From DATAVB01 sp040414495 (GTDB lineage Bacteria > Actinomycetota > Actinomycetes > Mycobacteriales > QHCD01): 64,000 nt of DNA. The number at the start of each line of letters is the position of its first letter. The first letter of the stretch is position 1. Made by a program: the position numbers and the translations under genes. The stretch is from the NCBI GenBank assembly GCA_040414495.1, contig JBEDUI010000285.1, forward strand, positions 1 through 64,000, read 5' to 3'. The notes below the pieces were generated by a model. It saw only the letters and a list, made by a program, of their open reading frames with translations, did no database searches and had not been told where the DNA came from. This document shows positions 35,880 to 45,353 of the stretch, in pieces.

Positions 35880-37817
35880 GTGGCATCTGTGGCAATCGGC
35901 GAGAGCCTGGGCGCCGGACCGGTCTGGCCTATTCGAGACACCGCGCGCCGGCCGCTGGCGCTGCGGCAGGTCCAGCTCACCGACGGATTTCTCGGCGATC
36001 TGCAGCGATCGAATTCAGCCGCATCGATCGTCGCCGGCAATACGCATCTGACCCAGGAAAGGGCCTGGGAGAATTACCGGAATGCGGCCGCCGGACTGGT
36101 TGGCGTCGAGTATCACGGACCAGTTTTCGAGGACGGCGAGGTCTACAAATGGCTGGAGGCCGTTGCTTGGGCATCATTTTCAGCCGAGGATGACCGGCCG
36201 GAATTCCTGACCTGGCTCGACGAATACAGCGACCTCATCGCGAGTGCGCAAGCCGCCGACGGCTACCTCAACACGTTCTTCCAGGTGTCCGGGCAGCGCG
36301 AGGAACGGTACGAGGATTTGGCCCACGACCACGAGATCTTCAACATGGGCGCGATGATCCAGTCCGCCGTCGCCCAATACCGAGCCACCGGAAATCAGAC
36401 GCTGCTGAATGTGGCCCGCAAGGCCGCCGACCATCTCGACAATACTTTCGGCCCGGATAAGCTTATCGGGTTCTGCGGCCATCCGGTCGTGGAAATGGCG
36501 CTGGTCGAGTTGTACCGGACCACCGGAGTCGAACGCTATCTGCGGCTGGCGTCTTTTTTCGTCGAGGCCCGCGGGCACCGGCACCTGAAGGACCCGCGCC
36601 GCCATTTCTCCTCGATCTATTTCAGCGACCGCATTCCGGTCCGGGAAACGACATATCCGGAGGGGCATGCGGTCCGGGCTATGTACCTTGCGGCCGCCGC
36701 GACTGACGTCGCGATCGAGACCGGTGACACCGAATTGCTGGCCGCGCTGCAGCAGCAGTGGGACAACATGGTTGCGGCCAAGATGTACGTCACCGGCGGG
36801 CTCGGGTCGCGTTGGGAGTTTGAGGCGTTCGGCGATCCGTACGAATTGCCCTCGGATCGGGCGTACGCCGAAACGTGCGCCGCGATCGCCAGCATGCAGT
36901 GGAGTTGGCGGCTTTATCTGGCGACCGGTGCGGCGAAATACTGCGATCTGATTGAACGCCAGCTCTACAATGCCGCGCTGCCAGGTGTTTCGCTCGACGG
37001 CCAAGCCTATTTCTATGTCAACGCGCTGCAGGTGCGCTCCGACGCGGTGGTCGACGATTCCCGGAGTCCGGCCGGCGGACGGCAGCCCTGGTTCGGTTGT
37101 TCCTGCTGCCCGACCAACCTGATGCGCACTGTGGCCTCCGTACATCATTACCTCGCCTCGACCGCCGCAAATGCGCTGCAGCTGAATCAATACGCCGGTG
37201 CGACGGTGTCGGCCACGCTGCCCGCCGGCGAGGTCGTCCTGGACGTTGCGACGAATTACCCGTGGGACGGGGATATTCGGATCACGGTGCGTGAAGCGCC
37301 AACGCAGCCGTGGACGTTGAGTCTGCGCGTTCCGGCCTGGGCCAATTCGGCGTCCGTGTCCATCAATGGCGATGTGGCTTGGCCAGCCGAGGCTGGATAT
37401 CACGACCTGACCCGGCAATGGCAGGCCGGCGATGTCGCGCAGTTGAGCCTGCCGATGCGGCCCCGGCTGGTCCGGGGTCACCACCGAATCGACGATGTGC
37501 GCGGTTCGGTGGTGATCGAGCGTGGTCCGCTGGTCTACGCCATCGAGCAGGTCGATCAGCCCGCCGGGGTCGCGGTTGATGACATCGCGCTGGTGGCGGG
37601 TGGCGAGCTGACCGAGCGATTCGACCCGGACCGGCTCGGTGGCGTACCGGTCGTCGAATTCACCGGAACCAACAATCCGCCCGGCGGCCCGGGATATCAA
37701 CCGGCCACAGTGGACGAACCGGCGGCTGAACGGCTTACGGCGCAGGCGATCCCGTACTTCACCTGGGCCAACCGCGGCGCCGGTCCGATGAAGGTCTGGC
37801 TGCCGGTCACAACCTAA
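35880..37817 (+). CDS. GH127-family glycoside hydrolase (beta-L-arabinofuranosidase type)
   Basis: A 645-residue protein of the former DUF1680 family. The (alpha/alpha)6 barrel carries HPVVEMALVELYRTTG (with the acid/base-region Glu) and the cysteine-rich FGCSCCPTNLMRTVASV, where zinc-binding and nucleophilic Cys residues of GH127 enzymes lie; VTGGLGSRWEFEAFGDPYELPSDRAYAETCAAI is also typical. C-terminal beta-sandwich domains follow. GTG start after GGGAG. It lacks a signal peptide, so it acts on imported oligosaccharides, probably with terminal L-arabinofuranose. It heads the sugar island with the oxidoreductase 34 bp downstream. Confidence 0.9.
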   Translation: MASVAIGESLGAGPVWPIRDTARRPLALRQVQLTDGFLGDLQRSNSAASIVAGNTHLTQERAWENYRNAAAGLVGVEYHGPVFEDGEVYKWLEAVAWASFSAEDDRPEFLTWLDEYSDLIASAQAADGYLNTFFQVSGQREERYEDLAHDHEIFNMGAMIQSAVAQYRATGNQTLLNVARKAADHLDNTFGPDKLIGFCGHPVVEMALVELYRTTGVERYLRLASFFVEARGHRHLKDPRRHFSSIYFSDRIPVRETTYPEGHAVRAMYLAAAATDVAIETGDTELLAALQQQWDNMVAAKMYVTGGLGSRWEFEAFGDPYELPSDRAYAETCAAIASMQWSWRLYLATGAAKYCDLIERQLYNAALPGVSLDGQAYFYVNALQVRSDAVVDDSRSPAGGRQPWFGCSCCPTNLMRTVASVHHYLASTAANALQLNQYAGATVSATLPAGEVVLDVATNYPWDGDIRITVREAPTQPWTLSLRVPAWANSASVSINGDVAWPAEAGYHDLTRQWQAGDVAQLSLPMRPRLVRGHHRIDDVRGSVVIERGPLVYAIEQVDQPAGVAVDDIALVAGGELTERFDPDRLGGVPVVEFTGTNNPPGGPGYQPATVDEPAAERLTAQAIPYFTWANRGAGPMKVWLPVTT

Positions 37818-37851
37818 CCGTGTTGCGGCCGGCGTATCGAAGGAGTTCGTG

Positions 37852-38820
37852 GTGACCGGGGTTCGCATCGTGCTGGTTGGTGCGGGCGCGATCGGTGCGA
37901 TCGTGGCCCGGGCTGTTTACGCTGCCGCGCCGCCGGATTACCGGGTGGTGGCCGTGGTCGACCGGCAGATCGAGCGGGCGCGTGCCCTGGGGCTGGATGT
38001 GCCGGCGTTCGCCGCGTTGTCTGATGTGGACGTGGAATACGACGCGGTCGACATTCGGGTGCCGCATCGCGCCCATTCCGCGGTGGCATTGGCGGCGTTG
38101 CGGGATGGTCGTCATGTCCTGGTGGAAAAGCCGTTGGCCACGTCGGTGGCGGATGCGGCGGAATTGGTACGGATGGCGGCCGGGGGTGTGGTGGCGGTGG
38201 CCGAGAACTATCCGCACCTGAACGCGGTCCGGGCCGCCCGCGATGCCATCTCGTCCGGCGCGATCGGCGCGGTGCGGGCGATTCGTACCACCCGGGCGTT
38301 CACCCTGGACGAACTCTGGCTGGGCGACGGCTGGCGTGTCGCGGACGGGATTCTGCTCGACCAGGGCACCCACCACACCAGCCTGCTGCGCCAGCTCGGG
38401 GGACCGATCGCAGCGGTGAGCGCACACGCCGACCCCGGCCCAGGCGGCGAAACCGTATTGCTGACCGTACATTTCGCCTCCGGCCTGATTGGACAGTCGC
38501 TGTATTCGTGGGGCACGCCGGCGCTGGAGCCCGATGTGGAGGCGACGGTGTTCGGTGCCGGCGGTCGGATCGATGTGCAGGTGGCGTACGAGTCGGCGCT
38601 GGGACAGGCTCGGCTCTTTGACGGTTCGACATCAACGGCGCTCAGTACGGGCGAGAACTACTACGACAGCCACCGGTCCATTGTGGAGGATTGGGTTACC
38701 GCGATCGTGAGCGGTGGTCAGCCGGTCGTCTCCGCTGCCGACGCCAGTACCGATCTCGCGGTCGTACTAGCGGGTATCCAATCACTGCGGGACGACGGCC
38801 GCACGGTCGAATTAACCTGA
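37852..38820 (+). CDS. Gfo/Idh/MocA-family oxidoreductase
   Basis: A 322-residue NAD(P)-dependent sugar oxidoreductase. The Rossmann loop VLVGAGAIGAIVAR is near the N-terminus, the EKP motif is VLVEKPLATSV, and the C-terminal dimerisation domain contains the GILLDQGTHHTSLLRQLGG segment with the usual catalytic-region DxxxH pattern. GTG at 37852 is preferred over GTG at 37849 for its spacing to AGGAG (37841-37845). It is likely co-transcribed with GH127 and acts on a released sugar; its end overlaps the convergent dehydrogenase by 9 bp. Confidence 0.9.
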   Translation: MTGVRIVLVGAGAIGAIVARAVYAAAPPDYRVVAVVDRQIERARALGLDVPAFAALSDVDVEYDAVDIRVPHRAHSAVALAALRDGRHVLVEKPLATSVADAAELVRMAAGGVVAVAENYPHLNAVRAARDAISSGAIGAVRAIRTTRAFTLDELWLGDGWRVADGILLDQGTHHTSLLRQLGGPIAAVSAHADPGPGGETVLLTVHFASGLIGQSLYSWGTPALEPDVEATVFGAGGRIDVQVAYESALGQARLFDGSTSTALSTGENYYDSHRSIVEDWVTAIVSGGQPVVSAADASTDLAVVLAGIQSLRDDGRTVELT

Positions 38821-39843
38821 GAAGCGCAACAACACCTTGCTCGATTGTCCGGGGTCGGCCGCCGTGGTGAACGCGGTCGCGACGTCCCGTACCGGGAATT
38901 CATGGGTTACGACGGCATCGATATCGCAGCCGGGATCGGCCAGAAACGCCAGCGTCGCGGGGAATTCCGTGTCCAACCGCAGTGATCCGGTGATCGTAAT
39001 TTCCCGGGTTACCGCCTGCCATGCCGGTACCGCGATATCCGTGCGCGGCAACTGTCCGACCGCGACCAGAACACCGCCGGCCTTGGTCGAATTCAACGCG
39101 GTGACGAATCCGGGAGCGCTACCGGAGGCCTCGAATACCACATCGAACGGGGCCACATCGCCGAGCGCGTCGACCGGCACCGCCTCGTTGACGCCAAGAA
39201 CGCGGGCGACCTCGATCGGATGCTCGCGTACATCGGTCAGCACCACCGTTCCCGCGCCCTGATTCCGCGCCACGGCCGCGGTCAACAAACCGATTGGACC
39301 ACCGCCGACCACGAGAACCCGCGCCGCGGCAAGCGAACCACCAACCGCGCCGACCCGGCCGGCCGCGTGCCAGGCGACCGCGGTCGGTTCGGCCAATGCG
39401 GCCCGGCGCAACGCCAACTGCTCCGGTATCGGGATCAGCCGCTCGGTCGGCGATACCACGGCATCGACAAAACCGCCGTCGGTGTGCGGCCAATGCGCGG
39501 CGCTGCCGAAATACCGGCACTGCGGGCACAAATGCTCTCTTCCGCCGCGGCAGGCCTCGCATTCGCCGCAGACCCGGGCCGGGTGCAACGCCACTGCCGT
39601 ACCGGCCTGCGGGCCACTACCGTCGGCCGCGGCTGAGGCCACCACACCGACAACCTCGTGCCCGAGGATCATCGGTCCACGCAGGACAGACGCCCCGACC
39701 GCCCCGTCCTGCCAGTAATGCACGTCGGAACCGCAAATTCCGCCGTACGCAATGCGCACGACCGCCTCGCCCGGGCGCGGATCCGGCTCCGGTACGTTTT
39801 CGAGCCGCAAATCGCCGGCGGAGTGAATACGAACGGCTTGCAC
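38812..39843 (-). CDS. zinc-dependent alcohol dehydrogenase, L-idonate/sorbitol type
   Basis: A 343-residue medium-chain dehydrogenase. Catalytic zinc ligands: Cys in GGICGSDVHYW and His-Glu in MILGHEVVG. Structural zinc: four Cys in ARVCGECEACRGGREHLCPQC. Cofactor loop VVGGGPIGLL. The DVHYW and structural site resemble L-idonate 5-dehydrogenase and sorbitol dehydrogenases. The next gene (same strand, 10 bp upstream) is a gluconate 5-dehydrogenase-like SDR, and an IdnD-IdnO pair interconverts idonate, 5-ketogluconate and gluconate, so that pathway is the best guess. Confidence 0.85.
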   Translation of the reverse strand: MQAVRIHSAGDLRLENVPEPDPRPGEAVVRIAYGGICGSDVHYWQDGAVGASVLRGPMILGHEVVGVVASAAADGSGPQAGTAVALHPARVCGECEACRGGREHLCPQCRYFGSAAHWPHTDGGFVDAVVSPTERLIPIPEQLALRRAALAEPTAVAWHAAGRVGAVGGSLAAARVLVVGGGPIGLLTAAVARNQGAGTVVLTDVREHPIEVARVLGVNEAVPVDALGDVAPFDVVFEASGSAPGFVTALNSTKAGGVLVAVGQLPRTDIAVPAWQAVTREITITGSLRLDTEFPATLAFLADPGCDIDAVVTHEFPVRDVATAFTTAADPGQSSKVLLRFSG

Positions 39844-39853
39844 GATGTCCCCT

Positions 39854-40639
39854 CTACATTACGGCGGTCAGGCCACCGTCAACGTAAATGACCTGGCCGT
39901 TGACGAAATCGGCGGCGGGCGAGGCCAACCACAACACCGGACCGCTGATGTCCTCCGGCTTTCCCCAGCGGGCGGCCGGAGTCCGGCCCTGCACCCAGGA
40001 CGTGAAATCCGCGTCGTCCAACAGCGCGGCATTGAGTTCGGTGGCGATATAACCGGGTGCGATGCCGTTGACCTGGATTCCGTGCTTGGCCCAGTCCGCG
40101 CACATGACCTGGCCCAGCGTGCCCAACGCCGATTTCGCCGCCGCATAGGCCGCGGTCGCATTACGCACCAGTTTGTTCTGCACCGAACAGATGTTGATGA
40201 TCTTTCCGTAACCGCGTTCGACCATGCCGTGCGCTAATTGTTGCGAGAGCGCGAAACAGGCGGTGAGGTTGACTGCCAGCACCTGGTCCCAGGCGGACAA
40301 CGAGAATTCGAGCACCGGTGCGCGATGCTGAATTCCCGCATTGTTGACCAGGATGTCGATCCCGCCCAGGCGTTGCTCCAGCTCGGTGACCGCGGCCTGC
40401 ATCGCTTCGGTGTCGGCCATGTCGAACGCTACGGCGTGCAGGCGTTCGTCGGTTCCGAGGTCGGCTGCCAATGCGGCATTCGCGGCCTCGACCGTCTGCC
40501 GATCCCGGCCGTGGCGCACGACCGTGGCGCCGGCGCCGGCCAATGTGTCGAGCACCGCCGCGCCGATGCCCCGGGTGGAGCCGGTCACCAGGGCCCGCCG
40601 TCCGGTGAGATCGAACAGGTCGGCGGGACTCACGGGCAT
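39854..40639 (-). CDS. SDR oxidoreductase, gluconate 5-dehydrogenase-like
   Basis: A 261-residue short-chain dehydrogenase: cofactor motif VTGSTRGIGAAV, NNAG in ILVNNAGIQHR, catalytic Ser in INICSVQNKL and Tyr-x3-Lys in AYAAAKSALG. The C-terminal FVNGQVIYVDGGLTAVM is typical. ATG at 40639 is chosen because GGAGG precedes it at 6 nt; longer readings reach 40714 without a binding site. Paired with the idonate-type dehydrogenase downstream, it may reduce 5-ketogluconate. Confidence 0.85.
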   Translation of the reverse strand: MPVSPADLFDLTGRRALVTGSTRGIGAAVLDTLAGAGATVVRHGRDRQTVEAANAALAADLGTDERLHAVAFDMADTEAMQAAVTELEQRLGGIDILVNNAGIQHRAPVLEFSLSAWDQVLAVNLTACFALSQQLAHGMVERGYGKIINICSVQNKLVRNATAAYAAAKSALGTLGQVMCADWAKHGIQVNGIAPGYIATELNAALLDDADFTSWVQGRTPAARWGKPEDISGPVLWLASPAADFVNGQVIYVDGGLTAVM

Positions 40640-40780
40640 GCTGTGCCTCCGGGCTACGGGCGATTGGGCCAGATCAGTATACGGTCCTGTTTTCGCACAC
40701 CGCGTGGACCGCAATCCCTGTGCCAGAACGCCTTCTCAGGTTTCTGAAACGCGTCGGATCATCAAAACGGCGCCGTCCAT

Positions 40781-40798
40781 TTGAGACAGTGCTGTCAA
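40781..40798. promoter_or_regulatory. candidate operator between SDR and PEP-mutase-family genes
   Basis: TTGAGACAG-TG-CTGTCAA contains the dyad GACAG/CTGTC, flanked by TTGA and TCAA. It lies in the 252-bp divergent spacer and may bind a sugar-responsive regulator. A GGGCC-TTGA-GGGCCC hairpin is at about 40825. Confidence 0.3.
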
Positions 40799-40891
40799 CG
40801 AATTTCGGACATCACCGTCCCGGGCCTTGAGGGCCCGGCCCGCCACCCGCTAGAACTGGCGGTACACAGTCGACACGAGAGTTGAACGCCC

Positions 40892-41719
40892 ATGAAGCAA
40901 GCTGAGCTGTACGAGCAATTCCTCGCGTTGCATCAAGGGCCCGAGGGGTTCACCATGCCCAACGCCTGGGACGCCACCTCGGCATTACTGCTGCGCCAGG
41001 CCGGTTTCGAGGCGCTCGGCACATCGTCGGCCGCGCTGGCGTCCAGCCTTGGTCGGCTCGACGGCCGGCATGCGGTGTCGGTCGAGGAACATCTGGCCCA
41101 TGCCCAGCTGTTGGGGTCGGTCAGCGGGCTGCCGATCAACGGTGATTTCGAGGACGGATACGGTCAGCGGCCGGATGATGTGGCCGGCACCGTCGAGCAG
41201 GCCATCGCGGCCGGCATGGCCGGTATCGGGGTCGAGGACACCAGCGGTGATCCGAGCAATCCGATCCGGGAATTCGACGAGGCGGTGGACCGGGTCCGTG
41301 CCGCCGCCCGGGCGGCCAAGGGCCGGATCGTCCTCACTGGACGGACCGACAACTTTCTGCACGGACGGCTGGATCTGGATGACACGATCCGCCGGCTGAG
41401 CGCGTTCGCCGAGGTTGGCGCCGACGTGCTGTATGCGCCGTACCCGCCCGACCTGGACTCGGTTGTCGCGATCGTACGGGCGGTGGCGCCCAAGCCGGTC
41501 AACATCGTCGTCGGGACCGCCCAGGGCGCGCTGAGCGTAGCGGAACTGCGGCAGGCCGGCGTCAAACGCATCAGCATGGGCGTGGCTCTTTACCGGAGGG
41601 CGATGGGCGCGCTCAAGGAAGCGGCGGGACAGCTGGCAGCGGGCGATATCGCCGCTGCCACCGACGGAATTTCCTTCGGTGAGATCACGGAATTGATCTC
41701 GAATGCGGCGAAAAGCTGA
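40892..41719 (+). CDS. isocitrate lyase/PEP mutase-family enzyme
   Basis: A 275-residue TIM-barrel protein. PNAWDATSALLLRQAGFEALGTSSAALASSLGR is the typical start; the metal-binding region is GLPINGDFEDGYG with the following VEDTSG, and VLTGRTDNFLHG lies in the substrate region. The lyase-type KKCGH catalytic loop is absent, which rules out a true isocitrate lyase; oxaloacetate decarboxylase or a C-C-bond-cleaving 2-oxoacid lyase is more likely. In this locus it may finish off a sugar-acid breakdown product. A small CGCTAT/ATAGCG hairpin follows the stop. Confidence 0.82.
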   Translation: MKQAELYEQFLALHQGPEGFTMPNAWDATSALLLRQAGFEALGTSSAALASSLGRLDGRHAVSVEEHLAHAQLLGSVSGLPINGDFEDGYGQRPDDVAGTVEQAIAAGMAGIGVEDTSGDPSNPIREFDEAVDRVRAAARAAKGRIVLTGRTDNFLHGRLDLDDTIRRLSAFAEVGADVLYAPYPPDLDSVVAIVRAVAPKPVNIVVGTAQGALSVAELRQAGVKRISMGVALYRRAMGALKEAAGQLAAGDIAAATDGISFGEITELISNAAKS

Positions 41720-41720
41720 G

Positions 41721-41736
41721 CGCTATTGGGATAGCG
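41721..41736. terminator. short hairpin after the PEP-mutase-family gene
   Basis: CGCTAT and ATAGCG pair across a TGGG loop, 1 bp after the stop codon. Six base pairs without a T tract make this a weak terminator or an operator for the following gene. Confidence 0.3.
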
Positions 41737-41827
41737 GTTGACCAATTTCGGCCATAGGTGGGCGAGTCCGCGGGCCCGCGATAGCGTTCGGAGTGGGACT
41801 GCTGGGTCGATAGCACCGGGACGGGCC

Positions 41828-44374
41828 ATGGCGCAGACGCTGGACGAATTACGTCGTCATTTCCAGGCCCCGCCGGATGCGAGCCGACCGATGCTGCGGT
41901 GGTGGTGGTTCGGCCCGACAATCGAGCCGGCCGAGGTGGATCGGCAACTGCAGGCCATGGCCGACGCTGGGCTCGGTGGGGTAGAGGTCGCCTATGTCTA
42001 CCCGCTGGCGCCGGCCACCTGCGATTTCGGATCGGACCGTTTTTACGAATTGCTGCGGCATGCGGCGGAGCGATGCCAGGCCCTAGGTTTGCGGTTTGAC
42101 CTGACGTTGGGAAGCGGTTGGTCCTTTGGTGGGCCGCACATTACGCAGGATTTGGCGGCCCGTCGCTTGCATTGGGAAATGCGGGAAATTCCGCCCGGGG
42201 CAATGGACGTTCCTGGTGCGACCGGTTGGCCGGGCGAGGAACTCATCGCCGCATACCTGTACCCCGGTTCGATTCACGACCGGGCCCCGAATGCCGAAAT
42301 GCTGCCGGTCGCCGACGGCCGGATCCACATTCCCGACGGCAGCGGACCGCGGACACTTCTGGTTGCCACCGCGCGGCTCACCGGTCAGAACGTCAAGCGG
42401 GCCGCGGCTGGCGCCGAAGGCCTCGTATTTGACCACTATTCGACAGCGGCCAGCCAGGCGCACCTGGAACACGTGGCCGATCCGTTGGTGCAAGCGGTGC
42501 CACCGGCGTTGCTCGGTTCGGTGTTCTGCGACAGCCTGGAAGTGTATGGCGCCGACTGGACAGCGAATGTCGTAACGGAATTCGGGCAGCGGCGGGGTTA
42601 TGACCTGTTGCCGGTGCTGCCCGGGTTGTTTGTGGAGACAGCCGATTCGGCGCAGGTGCGAGCCGATTACTACCGCACGTTGTCCGAGCTTTACCAGGAG
42701 AATTTCGTCGCGGTCGTACGCGATTGGGCCGCCGGACATGGCGTTCCATTTCGTATTCAGAGTTATGGTGTGCCGCCGGCAACGGTCAGTAGTTATCGGT
42801 ACGCCGATATCGCCGAAGGCGAGGGTTGGGGCTGGACCGGCTTGCCGCAGGTACGCTGGGCGTCCTCCGGCGCGCATCTGTACAGCCGGGACATCGTGTC
42901 GTCCGAGGTGTGGACCTGGGTGCATTCGCCGTCGTTCCGGGCTACTCCGTTGGATCTGCAGGCCGAAGCGCACGAACACATGCTCTGCGGCGTCAATCAT
43001 CTGATCGGTCACGGTTGGCCCTATTCGCCGGCCAATGCGGCCGGGCTCGGCTGGTTTTTCTACGCCGCCGGTGCGTTGGATGATCGTAATCCGTGGTGGT
43101 CGAGTGCGATGCGGCCGTTGGCCAAGCACCTCCAACGGTTGTGTTGGCTGCTGCGACAGGGGATTCCGGTCGCCGATGTGAAGGTTTACGTTCCGGCCCA
43201 GGACATTTATCCCGCGATCGGGCCCTCCACCGGTGGTTCGCTAAACCTGTGGCAGGGCACGGCCGATCACCTGGGACCGGATCTGGTGCGAGTGTTGCGT
43301 ACCGGCGGTTGGGACTTTGACCTGATCGACGACGAGGCGATGACCACAGTGGACCCCGCTACCGTGCCGGTCGTCGTATTGCCGTTCACCACAAGCGTTC
43401 CAGCCGCCACGGCAGCCTGGCTCGACCGGGTCCGGGCGGCCGGCGGCACGGTGCTCGCGGTGGGATCGGCGCCCGCTGGCATGTCGGCCATTAAAGTCGA
43501 GGAGCTGCCCGATATGTTGGCCGATGCGGTGCCAGCCGACGTTGCGGTCGGCGCCGACTCGGTGGGTGTGGTGCACCGGCGGGTGGGTGACAATCTCGAC
43601 GTCTATTTCGTCGCCAATACCGGCAACGTGCCGCAGACGAGCAAGCTGACGCCACGCACCGTACGGCGGGCGTATGAACAATGGGATCCGACCAGTGGAG
43701 AGCTGATCACGTCCGGCACCGGCTCGGCGATCGACCTGACGTTGCATCCGTACGAGGCCACGGTCCTCGTGACGTTCGATGAGAACGTCCCAACCACACG
43801 GGCACCTTTAACCAAGGAATCGCGCCAGCAATTGGCGACCGGCTGGCAGGTGAGTTTCGGCGGTGATACCAAACCCGTGCAGTTGCCGCACCGCTGGGAG
43901 GACGACCCGGACCGTGCCGCGTATTCCGGCTCAGCGACGTACGAATGCGAATTCGACCTGGATTCATCGGACGAGCGGGTATTCCTGGATTTCGGCGACT
44001 GCGAGCCGATCGACGCGGCCGACCGGGCGGCCAAGGGAATTCGCGGCCGGTCATTCCGGGTCGAGGTGCGTCCGCCGGTCGGCGAGGTCGTTCAGGTGCA
44101 GGTCAACGGAAACGACGCCGGCGTGCTGTTCTCGGCCCCGTACCGGATCGAGTTGAGCCCGCATGTGCGTTTGGGTCGCAACCAGCTTCGGCTGGTCGTG
44201 TCGAATACCGCGGCGAATGCGCTGACCGTGGAAACCGAGATCGACCGGCTGGCCCGGGCTAGTGAAAACCAGTACGGCCGGCGGTTCATCATGCAGGACC
44301 TGGACCGGGCCGGCGACGACCTGCGATCGGGACTGCTGGGCGTGCCGGCCCTGGTCCAATACTCACATCGCTGA
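41828..44374 (+). CDS. glycoside hydrolase, GH106-like (alpha-L-rhamnosidase type)
   Basis: An 848-residue, non-secreted protein. The N-terminus RPMLRWWWFGPTIEPAEVDRQL and GGVEVAYVYPLAP are characteristic of the large glycosidase group that includes GH106; the middle has a TIM-barrel (VFCDSLEVYGADWT with candidate acidic residues), and the C-terminal part (about residues 700-848, VFLDFGDCEPIDAADRAAKG, EVVQVQVNGNDAGVLFSAPY) is a galactose-binding-like beta domain. Rhamnosidase activity on pectin fragments or glycosides is the best guess from family. ATG at 41828 is used; upstream in-frame codons lack support. The end overlaps the convergent GH18 gene by 12 bp. Confidence 0.82.
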   Translation: MAQTLDELRRHFQAPPDASRPMLRWWWFGPTIEPAEVDRQLQAMADAGLGGVEVAYVYPLAPATCDFGSDRFYELLRHAAERCQALGLRFDLTLGSGWSFGGPHITQDLAARRLHWEMREIPPGAMDVPGATGWPGEELIAAYLYPGSIHDRAPNAEMLPVADGRIHIPDGSGPRTLLVATARLTGQNVKRAAAGAEGLVFDHYSTAASQAHLEHVADPLVQAVPPALLGSVFCDSLEVYGADWTANVVTEFGQRRGYDLLPVLPGLFVETADSAQVRADYYRTLSELYQENFVAVVRDWAAGHGVPFRIQSYGVPPATVSSYRYADIAEGEGWGWTGLPQVRWASSGAHLYSRDIVSSEVWTWVHSPSFRATPLDLQAEAHEHMLCGVNHLIGHGWPYSPANAAGLGWFFYAAGALDDRNPWWSSAMRPLAKHLQRLCWLLRQGIPVADVKVYVPAQDIYPAIGPSTGGSLNLWQGTADHLGPDLVRVLRTGGWDFDLIDDEAMTTVDPATVPVVVLPFTTSVPAATAAWLDRVRAAGGTVLAVGSAPAGMSAIKVEELPDMLADAVPADVAVGADSVGVVHRRVGDNLDVYFVANTGNVPQTSKLTPRTVRRAYEQWDPTSGELITSGTGSAIDLTLHPYEATVLVTFDENVPTTRAPLTKESRQQLATGWQVSFGGDTKPVQLPHRWEDDPDRAAYSGSATYECEFDLDSSDERVFLDFGDCEPIDAADRAAKGIRGRSFRVEVRPPVGEVVQVQVNGNDAGVLFSAPYRIELSPHVRLGRNQLRLVVSNTAANALTVETEIDRLARASENQYGRRFIMQDLDRAGDDLRSGLLGVPALVQYSHR

Positions 44375-45265
44375 TTTGGCGGCGGCGTACCAACTCTGTG
44401 GACCGTCGGTGCCAAGGGAATTGAAGTATTCCCAACCCGCGACCCCGCCAAAATCACGGTACGTAGAGGAGAGCGACGAGATCGTCTGGTGCAGCGTCGT
44501 CGGGTCAACGTAACCGCCGCAGTTGGCCGGGTTCGTCACGGTGCCGGCCACGACCCGGGCCGGGCTGAAGCCGTGCGCCACCACTGCCGTGTAATCCGCG
44601 GTTGAGCGCAGATCGCCCCAACCGCAGTAGAACTGGGCGTTGTACCAGCTGATCCGGTTGCCCACCTGATGCTCGAGCGTGGCGTAGTCGAAGCCGCCGG
44701 AGAATGTCGACTGTCCACTGAGGTCACTGGCGACCGGCGCCATCGCGATAATGAAGTGCGGACCGAAGTCGTGCCGCAACGTCTTGATCAAATGCTCGGT
44801 GTCGGCCAGCGAGAACGGTTCTTCGATATCGAGATCGATCCCGTCCAGGTGGTACGTCTTGAGGGTGTCCCGCAGCAGCGGGTAGAACGTGGCGAAATCT
44901 GCGTGCAGGTTCGCGAACGAGCCCACACCCGCACCACCGAGCATCACCTCGACCCGGACGCCCGAGCGTTGCAACGTGGCCAGCTGGGCCCACATCTGCT
45001 GGAATTTCGGTGCCGATGGCGGGTCGTCGTTGAGGTGTACGGAGCCGTCGGAATTCAGGTGCAGCGCGGCTACGTCGATATCGGTGGCGATTCCCTGCAA
45101 TGGCAGCGGCGAAACGAATTGCTGGCTGCCGTCCGCGCCGGTCACGTACTGGGTCTGGTAATAGGCGACAACCCGGTGGGGCGGGCCGGCGCTGGCCTCG
45201 GCGGCGGTCGCGCCGACCAACGCGAGCAGCAGGGCAGAGGCAACAATCAGGGCACGACGCAGCAT
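44363..45265 (-). CDS. secreted GH18-family protein (chitinase-like)
   Basis: A 300-residue protein with a Sec signal (MLRRALIVASALLLALVGAT, cleavage after AEASA). The GH18 catalytic motif is complete: DGIDLDIEE, with Glu as the acid/base. Other family segments are VVAYYQTQYVTG at the start and IIAMAPVASDL. No substrate-binding module is attached. It may be a chitinase or an endo-beta-N-acetylglucosaminidase-like protein. It converges on the GH106-like gene. Confidence 0.88.
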   Translation of the reverse strand: MLRRALIVASALLLALVGATAAEASAGPPHRVVAYYQTQYVTGADGSQQFVSPLPLQGIATDIDVAALHLNSDGSVHLNDDPPSAPKFQQMWAQLATLQRSGVRVEVMLGGAGVGSFANLHADFATFYPLLRDTLKTYHLDGIDLDIEEPFSLADTEHLIKTLRHDFGPHFIIAMAPVASDLSGQSTFSGGFDYATLEHQVGNRISWYNAQFYCGWGDLRSTADYTAVVAHGFSPARVVAGTVTNPANCGGYVDPTTLHQTISSLSSTYRDFGGVAGWEYFNSLGTDGPQSWYAAAKSAM

Positions 45266-45353
45266 CGAATCCTCCGGAGAAAGCGATGTGGGCCGCTGAA
45301 TGCTAACCCGCGAATATGCGGTCTGTACTCCGGCGGACGGGCGAATCTAGGTT

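Noticed and set aside
40892..41719. True isocitrate lyase
   Set aside because: The catalytic KKCGH loop is missing and the protein is much shorter than AceA.
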